Origin: Pseudo-nitzschia pungens
Taxonomy: Eukaryota; Bacillariophyta; Bacillariophyceae; Bacillariales; Bacillariaceae
Assembly (NCBI GenBank): GCA_037355855.1
Contig: CM074762.1
Span: 1,426,001-1,490,000 of the forward strand
Reading direction: 5' to 3'
Length of the DNA: 64,000 nucleotides
Shown here: positions 45,076 to 53,877 of the stretch, piece by piece
Position numbering within the stretch: the first letter of the stretch is position 1
Layout of the letters: each line of letters opens with the position of its first letter
The notes under the pieces: model-generated
Databases searched by the model: none
The model's input: the letters and a program-made list of their open reading frames with translations, nothing else
What the model was told of the DNA's origin: nothing
Position numbers and translations under genes: made by a program

Positions 45076-47534
45076 TGTAGTCGGTCCTTAAATCGAATGG
45101 ACGGAACGTGTAATCAATGTCATACGGTAAGGTAAGCTTACCTATATAGGCTTGTCATCAAAAGAAAATAATACCATGGTTCGAGGAGTTACCGTAACCT
45201 TACGATCAGCCCGACGAGTAATCTTACTCGTACTAGTAAGTTACTTGCACTTGTTTTTTTCTGTACGGTAACCTTACGGTAAGTTTGTTGATTGAGATTT
45301 GAGATCATCATATTAGTTCAATAACCTTAACCCTTACGTCTCACGTGAGGTGATACCCGTTCTGATGATGCTACGAGTACTCGCACGTGGAGTGACAAGA
45401 TTGATCCTCGTAAAAACCTTATTTTCTTTTCGAAGATCCGACAAACATGTGAAGATAAGACTTATGCATAATTAAGATCTTACCGTAGGGAGCCCCGGGA
45501 ATTTGAACATCACGCTAAGGTAAATCTTATCTTACCGTACTAGTACGGTAAGGTACGGTACATTTGTTTGGCGTTAACTAGCTGGTACGACTGCTATTAC
45601 GTACGTACGTACATACACTTCGTACGAGATTTGAATTGCCACACATTCCAAATCCGGGTCATGATGCAAATGGGATGGAAATGCACCATGAGTTCACCAG
45701 CAAAGATGTGGTTGAATGGAACTATCATTGAGAGATGTTCGTATTATTCTTCCATACAGTTTCTGGACCTGGTGCTTGTATCGTTGCATAAAATCACGTG
45801 ATAAACTTGACATCGAATTTCTTTTGAAGTGTTATCTGATTTTACTTGACACTCGACCGACAAGGGTAACAACAATAAACTTGAACCTTGAAACATGCCT
45901 TAGCAGCAACAACAGGGGTACTTCCCCTATCCAACAGAAATACGGAGGAGGAGGAGAAGCGGCGGGAGGACGAGTAGCAGCAGGACGACGAGTAGCAGCA
46001 GGACGATGAGTAGCAGCAGGACGATGAGTAGCAGCAGCGGCGGGAGCAGCAGCAGCAGGAGCGAACAGCAGCAGGACGACGAGTAGCAGCAGCGGCGGGA
46101 GCAGCAGCAGCAGGGGCAGCGGCGGGAGCAGCAGCAGCAGGGGCAGCGGCGGGAGCAGCAGCAGGACGACGAGTAGCAGCAGGACGATGAGTAGCAGCAG
46201 GACGACGAGTAGCAGCAGCGGCGGGAGCAGCAGCAGCAGGAGCGAACAGCAGCAGGACGACGAGTAGCAGCAGCGGCGGGAGCAGCAGCAGCAGGGGCAG
46301 CAGCAGCAGGGGCAGCGGCGGCAGCAGCAGCAGGACGATGAGTAGCAGCAGGACGACGAGCAGCAGCAGCGGCGGGAGCAGCAGCAGCAGGAGCGAACAG
46401 CAGCAGGACGACGAGTAGCAGCAGCGGCGGGAGCAGCAGCAGCAGGGGCAGCGGCGGGAGCAGCAGCAGGACGACGAGGAGCAGCAGGACGATGAGTAGC
46501 AGCAGGACGACGAGGAGCAGCAGCGGCGGGAGCAGCAGCAGCGGCGGTGGGAGCAGCAGCAGCGGTCATGTGAGCAGCAGCAGGAGCAGCAGCGGTGGGA
46601 GCAGCAGCGGCAGCAGGAGCAGCACGACGAGTAGCAGCGGCAGCAGCGGCACCAGCAGCAGGAGCGACAGGAGCAGCTGGAACAGCAGCAGGACCCAAAT
46701 ATTTTGTGAGCTGAGCTGACAATAAAAAATTCGAAAACAGTCCCGGGATGGAAGATTCCGCGACTCTCAACTCCCATGCAGTATGTTGTACCATAGCTGA
46801 AGAGGTGTTCGGTTCGTTTTAATCCGTTTTTCCGTTGTGAGCGTCTTTACTAACGAGCAACGGCTGATAAAAAGTACCATAAGACTTACGTGTTTGTACT
46901 TCCATAAATAACATTATCGCTTCCTGTGGCTCCTACCGTACATTCAAATACAGTAGTTCGAATGATCAGTAGCTTTTGTAGTACTGCAATCCTAGTAAGT
47001 GTCATTACACTACAAAGCCCTTGGAGACATCATGACTCGAAAGAGCCTGCGACCACGATTAATACGGTACGTACGTTAGAATTGCACATTCCAGTAAGTT
47101 ACACGTTACTCGTTATTCTTCCATTCGGCAGGAATTTTACCGATCACCGAAGAAATAATGATAAATAATACGAAGTAATAAAAACAAAGCAATAGTGATA
47201 GTACGTGTAAGATTACGGCACTGTATATTGATAATAAAATACTTAGTGATTGATATTAAAACAAAAGCAGTAAAATAATTATCCCCTTGCTAGCGATCGA
47301 CGCGTACCGCCTTTATTACCGTGCAAGATGGGCTCGCGAATGTTCCTTTCTCGACGAAACTAAGTGCACGGGTAACGTTACTGAGTTCAGGTCGTACAAC
47401 TTGTCAAGCTTTACTTTTCGGATGGGTTGCGACGCCAATTCGATCCAGAAGCTTTAAGTTCTGAGCGTTCTCCTTCTTTTGTGACAAGCTTGCTGAAAAA
47501 GGGACATCCGCGTCTCCCCAGATTGTTCTGTACT
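45076..47534. other. intergenic, GTAAGG-rich, with GC-rich minisatellite
   Basis: From 45120 to 45560 the sequence is crowded with GGTAAGGTAAGCTTACC, ACGGTAACCTTACGG and GTACTAGTA words. The minisatellite at 45945-46695 follows. No confident gene is seen. Minus-strand frames through the minisatellite exist but are explained by composition. Confidence 0.6.
45945..46695. repeat. GC-rich AGC/GAC minisatellite, about 750 bp
   Basis: Higher-order blocks are built from CAGCAGCAGGACGACGAGTAG and CAGCAGCGGCGGGAGCAGCAGC modules arranged in several repeating combinations (for example GGAGCGAACAGCAGCAGGACGACGAGTAGCAGC recurs at least three times). On the minus strand two frames stay open, giving Ala/Pro/Arg-rich and Cys/Ser-rich readings; on the plus strand the end reads Ser/Gly-rich. 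The minus-strand frame that begins near 46794 with a non-repetitive lead is the only candidate for a real Ala/Pro-rich protein, and the support is weak. Confidence 0.9.
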
Positions 47535-48885
47535 ATGGTCGAGTCCGCGGCAGAATTGAAGCAAGGGCGTAACGGTGTTGTTGCCGTTGACAGTCCAGAG
47601 GTATACGGACAAGTTGGAATCGGTAGCGAGGTGGGAATATATCCGAATGATGTCGCTGAAGATATAGAAGAAGAAAAGAAGACCACGGAAGATAGAAACG
47701 TTGGCAAACGGAGCAAAAAAACCGTATCGATATCATATTCGCAAGAGCTCATGAACAAGGGAAATACGACTGGCAACGGAGGCACCGATCAAGATGAACT
47801 TAGTAACGCTTTCGATTCCCTCTCCGATCTTAGTAGCTCTGTGAGGCATATCAACGATCGCCACGGTCCGGTCGGAAGTAGTAGAATGCAGCAAAGACCA
47901 CGGGATCGAAAACAGGGAAAACAAATGTTCAAGGAAGAACGGAAGGAAGAAACGGAAGGTATTTCGGACAACGGCGATATTGCATTCATTGGGAACTCAG
48001 AAACAAGGGGTGTTAATGGTTACGATGAAGAGGCTCAGCAAAGTCCGTCCATTCCATCACAGCAACAATCGAAAATACCCACTGACGATACGACAGCACA
48101 GTCTGGCCTCTCAGGTTCAAAGAAAAGGCGCAAGAAGAAGAAGACGAAGACCACATCGCAATGGGAAGCAAGCGTTGCAGCGGATGATACGTCCAGCGTA
48201 GCAGGACAATCTACCGAGAGTTCGTCGTACTACGAAATCAGGGATAATTCCAATAAAATTTCCGGTGGGTCGATTGACAGCTCCGATAGTCCTTTTGGGG
48301 GACGACCATCGCAGCAAGTTATCTGCCAATAGCTTGAGGTTTCGGATGCTCAAAGAACAGCGCAACAAGAATATCCGTCGCACCCTTGACGAGTCGAAGA
48401 GTTCTAGTGTCAACACCTCGAGTCACCAATCGACGAGCAGCGAAGGATCGGAACTTTCGAGTGAGGTACAAAAGCTGCCGAATCGGACCGAGCTGCGAAA
48501 AGATCTCCAAGCGCAAGTGAAGGCGCGTTTTGAAAATCCTAGTGACTTGGAAGAAGAAAATAGTTTTGCGCAAATCGTACGCCAGTCCATCCATCGGAAT
48601 ATTCGTCGGTTAGGAAGTGTGACAGAAATTGAGGACGAGAGGGAAACTGAGAACAAGGAAAGGGTTGATGATGATGAAGAGGCAGGGGATGGTGGAGGCA
48701 ACAATGAAAGTAAAGACGAGGGGAATGAAAATTCAACAGGTCGCGACAAATGGATCGTCTTCAAAGACAAGGTATCGCAACAGATCTTTTCTCGCAGTGG
48801 ATACATAACTTTCGTTGGAATTTTTATTGGCTGCCTCATTGTGGCAATTTGTGCGCTGATCTTCAGTATCTTGTCCACGAATTAG
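47535..48885 (+). CDS. hypothetical tail-anchored membrane protein, one frame break
   Basis: ATG 47535 opens a charged, Ser/Glu/Lys-rich protein with a poly-basic patch (KKRRKKKKTKTTSQWEAS). The C-terminal part reads SLRFRMLKEQRNKNIRRTLDES, then an acidic linker, and ends in a membrane segment (YITFVGIFIGCLIVAICALIF) with only a few residues after it, so most of the protein should face the cytosol. The two halves are one base apart. The change falls at or near a GGGGG run at 48297-48301, where one G fewer gives SPFGDDHRSKLSANSLRF and a total of 1350 nt, 449 aa. I do not recognise the family. Its composition recalls the cytosolic arms of the nearby LRR proteins, but it has no ectodomain. Confidence 0.7.
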
Positions 48886-49866
48886 CTGCATATCTTACTT
48901 GAATGAGTTTGGATGAGGTTTCATTATGGAATCATGAATGGAACAAGAATCAAGCGAAATTTGAAAATCCTGGAGGGTTATATCTCGGGTGCTGGGCGCC
49001 ATACAAATCTGCACACGCCTGTATTTGATTCGTTGAAATTGTCCGTCAAAGACGTCTTGCCAAGAAAACAAATTGTCAACCTTAGATTTTGAAGAATTCA
49101 CGTGATCCGGTATTTGGGAATCGAGCATCACATTGATGTTGCGTTTCTATGCATGGCTAGGTGGGAACCCACCGAATAGAAACTAACCAACACCCTTCGA
49201 TGTTAAGTTTTGTTTTTGGTGTGGGACACTGTGGAATTGCATGGAATGGCAAATTCCGAATTATAGTCGCACGACCACCGAAATGGTGGGTACAACAAAT
49301 TTCTTGAGAGTTTCTGGAGAAGGCCACAGGGTTTCACCTATGGATGACCTGAGTGTTGACAATAGCAAACCATTTTGAATCGACAACTAGGATTCGCACG
49401 TGGCAAAGCTGCCTTCACCCGCGTAAATGACTGAACTCATTCGTGAAGATGCGCTTTGATTATATGTTTCTCAGTTTTGTCAATATAACATCGATATTAA
49501 TATAATATTTAGTAATAACAAATACGAAGTAATTATAATGGCGTCTATTATTGTACGTGTAGTATACAAAGTATTACGATAACATAAATCACGATCTTTC
49601 GCTCTTTGAGTCGGACAATGTTGCAATCGTCTCCCGCCATTGATTACCCTGAGAATAGAAACGCAACGTCGTCAAGGACGGTAGATCCCTCAAAGGTCAA
49701 AAGGTAGTTGTAGAGCTCCTTTCCCCCCATTGCATACAAAGTGCGGGTTTTGCATTATACAGGCTATGACTTCTAATAGATATGAAGTACGAACAAACCG
49801 AGAATAGGTCGAAGATCTCAAATTCTTCGTTCCAAATCATCTGCGCCAAAAGTTTTTTTACTGATT
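48886..49866. other. spacer between convergent genes
   Basis: The stretch holds the 3' flanks of the tail-anchored gene and the TraB-family gene. It is AT-rich, with no repeats of note and no supported gene. Confidence 0.55.
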
Positions 49867-51339
49867 TTAATTTGGTTCAACAAGTTCTTCTATAAACTCC
49901 GGGTTAATCTCCGTGAGCTCGTGAACCAGATAATCATGGTCCTCTTTGGATATGATAGCGTTGATCTGAACAAGTTTTGACAAAACATCTGCTGGTGATT
50001 CCGTTGAATCTTTAGATGTAACGCGAGCCACTGGCGTAGTTGATGCAACTGTCGTTGCTGGTACCGTGGTCAACGAATCTAATGATCCCCCCTCTGTCAA
50101 CCACCGAAAAATGCCTTCCACGTGACCGGCTCCCACGATCGCCACAATTCGGTGTCGCCGTTGACTTCTAGCATCACATGCAATATCCTGTAATAATAAT
50201 TTTTCACATGTCTGTTGAAGTTTGCATGCCATATATGCGTCTCGTTCTTTCAATATGACCTCTGCGAGAGTGGGAAAATGCTTTGCAAGCTCGGCCACTG
50301 ACTCGGACATGAGATCGCTGTCTCCATTTAGTATTTTGTCCATCCACTCCCGAAGTTCATTAGGATTTGGTTTCCGTAAGGACGAAATCAGCAATCCAGC
50401 CATCAACTTCAATTTTCCCCATAGTCGTAAACTCTCCCAACCTCTTGTCAAAGTCAATGAAACGGGTCGATCTCCTAGGATCATGTGAACATAGTTCCTT
50501 CGGGCATCCCTTCGAAAGCTACTGAATCCGCGTGGAACGGCGGTTTTCCAGTATTCATACGCAGCAACAAATTCCCCTCCGAGTTCAACCTCCAAAGAAT
50601 CAGCAAAGTCACCTTGCATGTTGGTCAGTAGGGAAGATGCAATGGAAGACAATGATCGGGTGTCAATGCGCCTCTTGTCGGTTTTGCTTTTTACTCGGCG
50701 AAGAAAGCCATCCCACCTCTTCATTATTCCCCCACTACTTGTCGATTCATTAGTTGCGTCCTCTTCCTTCTCTTGTTGCCGTTGCTCTTGTTGTGTGTGG
50801 CCGTCCTCGTTACTGGGTGATTCCAGTAAATTCAAACGCTGATGACAGAGTTCTAAAAATATTACATTTGGTTTCACCGATTCCAGAAGCAGACGAACAT
50901 CCCGAGAAGAATCCTTTGACACGTGAGCAGTCCCAAGCAAAAATACTTCAACTTCAGAGCTGCTTGTGGGATAATATTTTTGTTGACGACTTTCACCAGG
51001 AATCACGATGCGGCGTAACGTGTTTGTCTTGTTGCTAAGTGGAAATGGGAGCTGCAACTTCCACAGCGGAATGTTGCTGGTATTTTGATGAAATGATACT
51101 GACTCTCTTCCATCTACTGTCGTTGAGGCAGTTTCAGTTTTTGATGGAACTTCGTTGACTTTCTGAGTATCGGCATGGTTTTCGTTTTGATTCGTTGCCA
51201 ATCGTGCCAAAGATGTTTGAGGTGAAGTAGTGGGAAAATTGCGATCGGAGCTGTGGCTATTTGCGAGAAGACTTTTCAAGAGAAAAACTCCAAAAACAAG
51301 GAGAGAAAAAAGCCGATTTGCGGCACCAATAGCAAACAT
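49867..51339 (-). CDS. TraB/PrgY (TRABD-like) family protein
   Basis: An intact, intronless frame of 490 aa. Residues about 1-27 are a hydrophobic signal or anchor (NRLFSLLVFGVFLLKSLLANS). The TraB core follows: EVFLLGTAHVSKDSSRDV near residue 130, VKPNVIFLELCHQR, then after a Gln/Glu-rich insertion LGGEFVAAYEYW, MILGDRPVSLTLTRGWESL, LKERDAYMACKLQ and VAIVGAGHVEGI near 403. The conserved GTAHVS and GAGHV histidines and the ERD motif are all present. The fold resembles TIKI/erythromycin-esterase-like metalloproteases; TRABD members act on membranes or mitochondria in some eukaryotes. The substrate here is unknown. The leader suggests entry to the secretory or plastid route. Confidence 0.88.
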   Translation of the reverse strand: MFAIGAANRLFSLLVFGVFLLKSLLANSHSSDRNFPTTSPQTSLARLATNQNENHADTQKVNEVPSKTETASTTVDGRESVSFHQNTSNIPLWKLQLPFPLSNKTNTLRRIVIPGESRQQKYYPTSSSEVEVFLLGTAHVSKDSSRDVRLLLESVKPNVIFLELCHQRLNLLESPSNEDGHTQQEQRQQEKEEDATNESTSSGGIMKRWDGFLRRVKSKTDKRRIDTRSLSSIASSLLTNMQGDFADSLEVELGGEFVAAYEYWKTAVPRGFSSFRRDARRNYVHMILGDRPVSLTLTRGWESLRLWGKLKLMAGLLISSLRKPNPNELREWMDKILNGDSDLMSESVAELAKHFPTLAEVILKERDAYMACKLQQTCEKLLLQDIACDARSQRRHRIVAIVGAGHVEGIFRWLTEGGSLDSLTTVPATTVASTTPVARVTSKDSTESPADVLSKLVQINAIISKEDHDYLVHELTEINPEFIEELVEPN

Positions 51340-52640
51340 TTTGAATGCAAAATATCTATTGATTGAATGATTGTCGCTTGATGAGGACTTTCAACGCATC
51401 ATACTGCAATCTGTCGATTTGCCAATTCGGAGTCTAGAGTTACTAGTAATCTTACCTGATGACGAGAGCAACAACAACCAAACATCAGACATCTCGTAAG
51501 TTACTTCTACTAGAAGTAAGACTTAGTTGTTTTCAAGATTAAAAGACCAATAAAGACGAAAACAGAGGCTTGTTCTGTCATTCCTTTTTTCTTTGTCATA
51601 GCATGTTTAGAAGTTCCACGTGGAGATTAGAGAATGCCAGCGATTTTCTTTACATTTTAATAACTTATCCGGACGCGTCGTAATCCTTAACCTTTACTTA
51701 CTTTTTAAAAGTATTTTACGAAGTAAAACCTCTCGACTCACTCTACCGGTACCCGTGAAAAACTAAAATGAATCACGTCGGAGTGACAGATTGTTGCCTC
51801 ACTATCTGACCAAATACCTCCTCCCAGTAACGGAAACCTCCTCAACGAAAGTTACAACCTATTCATAAACACTATAAACCGACTGTTTGCAACAACTCCT
51901 GTTGAAATCAGTGACTTACATCCATAGCTTTGGCCCCCTGTAGTTAGTGGTTTTTTCAAAAAATGGCCAAAAATTGATCCATCATGGTAAATGTAGACAC
52001 TGGTACATTTTCTACATGGGACCATACAATAGAGTGACAGCATCTTGACGTCTGAAAATTGTTGTTCTTTGTATGTATGTACCATACGGTATAAATCATA
52101 ATAATAATATCATGTTCTTTTTACTGCGCGCAAGCTGGAAAACCTGGAAAACCATGCCGGCTCGATGCTGTCACTCAAAAACACACAATTTTTGGCCCAA
52201 TTTCTGTATTCTGGAGCTTACTAAGGGAAGAATAAGCAAGATTGTTTAAAAGTAAATATAGAGCATTGTAGAGTAGAGTGTTAGCTAACAGACGATGTCT
52301 TTACTTTGAACAGAGGTGGTGTATGCAAGGAGATATTCCAAAAAGCAAAGATGCTGTCACTCGACGTGATCCATTATGGTAAACGTGATCCATTTTAATT
52401 TTTCACGGGTACGGTAAGGTTAAATTACCGTAATTACCGGTATGTCGAAGTTACGGACGCGTTACTTTTTGGTTGTTGGCAGAAGTGCTTGGGCGCTTTC
52501 CGATCGAATTTGACGGGTAACTTACCTTACCGCAGCGTAAGGTACCACGCACCCGAAAACAATTGAGACTCGTTTAACGTTCTAAATTGAACGAGATTCC
52601 ACGAAGGGCGCGTAAAATGGAATCTCACGCTATTATTTTT

Positions 52641-52933
52641 TAGAACGATAACTAAGTCCCATTTGTTGTCGGAAACGTAACTTACTTAGGTAGTACCGGT
52701 ACTAGGTACCAACACGCTGATATCGTCTTCCAACCTTTTGAGAGGAGCGGTCCGAATTCAGCGCGAGCAGCATTACTACCGGTAATTAGTATGTTTCATT
52801 CGCTATTAGAACGATAAGTAAGTCTCATTTGTTGTCGGAGACGTACTTTAGTAGTACTAGGTAACAACACGGTGATATCGTAGAAGCGGTCCTAATTCAG
52901 CGCGAGCAGCATTAGTAGTATGTTTCATTCGCT
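52641..52933. repeat. diverged tandem duplication
   Basis: Copy A spans about 52641-52803 and copy B about 52807-52933. Both begin TAGAACGATAA(C/G)TAAGTC, share ATTTGTTGTCGGA.ACGTA, GGTGATATCGT-like and TTCAGCGCGAGCAGCATTA phrases, and end TATGTTTCATTCGCT. Copy B lacks about 35 bp in the middle. Confidence 0.85.
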
Positions 52934-52961
52934 TGTTGTTCTTCGAGAAAATGTCCTGGAC

Positions 52962-53056
52962 TACTACAAAATTCCTAACAGCTGTCCTCAAGTCCACGTA
53001 GAAATTAGTACATAGGCGCGTACAACCAACGGACAGCTGTTAGGAATTTTGTAGTA
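52962..53056. mobile_element. MITE-like element, copy 1
   Basis: This 95-bp sequence has long terminal inverted repeats: TACTACAAAATTCCTAACAG... at the left and its reverse complement at the right, extending at least 26 bp each (through CTGTCC/GGACAG). The interior is about 43 bp and non-coding. If the outer TA is a target-site duplication, the element starts CTACAAAATTCC, as expected for a Tc1/mariner-derived MITE. A second copy of identical length lies 491 bp downstream. Confidence 0.8.
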
Positions 53057-53547
53057 TTTGTATCCCGGGTAAGATTTTACGTGTACGTACACCCAGCAGA
53101 TATGAATATTGTGGTATGGAATGAGGGCAAGCTGATAAGTACGCGTACAAGTAGGGAGTACAAGCACTACTACCATATTGTTTCTACGTACGGTATTTCG
53201 GTTTGCCATACGTGACCTTATGTAACCTTATTACTACCTCTGGTCCAAAATACCGGACTTTCGCCTACGCAAAACTACGTCCAAGTCGGTCCAGTATTTT
53301 ATCGTGGCATAATATGAGTTTTACGAACTACGTGTATTCTTCGACCAAAAAAATATCATTGCTGCTGAAAGAAGAGCGTCATGTGCAGTGAACACATTTT
53401 TTGAAGTCTAAAGATTTCGACAAACAGAAAATCTTTCTCACTCGGAAAAAGACGTCGTCATCTATCTTTCGCACCGCTTCTTCCTCTGTTCCTTGAAGCA
53501 GAAGGGAGAAGAAACTTTTAGCTCGCCTTCTTCTCCCTGGACCATGC

Positions 53548-53642
53548 TACTACAAAATTCCTAACAGCTGTCCTCAAGTCCACGTAGAAATTAGTCCATA
53601 GGCGCGTAGAACCAACGGACAGCTGTTAGGAATTTTGTAGTA
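53548..53642. mobile_element. MITE-like element, copy 2
   Basis: Same length (95 bp), same orientation and the same terminal inverted repeats as copy 1, with only about two interior differences (AGTCCATA for AGTACATA; GTAGAACC for GTACAACC). The flanks differ: TCCTGGAC before copy 1 and GACCATGC before copy 2. The similarity therefore stops at the element ends, as expected for independent insertions. It lies 236 bp upstream of the beta-helix gene start. Confidence 0.8.
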
Positions 53643-53877
53643 TCTTTCAGCAGCAACGGAACCACATCATCGAGCTCCACGGCACCGTGTTTTCTAAATC
53701 CAGAAAGCAATCGCGAAATTTCAACAGGCAAAATATTGAGATAAAAAACACGGTTCTTGGAGTCGGATGCAACAATCCTTTTCAGCACAGCACTCCTCTC
53801 ACAATTTCAGATTCAAAGATTTGAAAACAAAGCTTCGGCCAAACTACATTTTAACAAGAAAGAAAAAGATCTCCACC

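Larger units (their letters stand above)
51340..53877. other. repeat-rich 2.5-kb spacer
   Basis: This separates the divergently transcribed TraB gene and the beta-helix gene. It contains a diverged tandem duplication (52641-52933), two copies of a 95-bp MITE-like element (52962-53056 and 53548-53642) and many TACCGGTA/GGTAAG words. No coding gene is supported. The last 110 bp are open in frame with the beta-helix gene but read as 5' leader. Confidence 0.65.

Noticed and set aside
45832..46794. Cys/Ser-rich and Ala/Pro-rich proteins on the minus strand
   Set aside because: Both frames run through the same minisatellite and neither has a recognisable domain; support is too weak for a CDS call.
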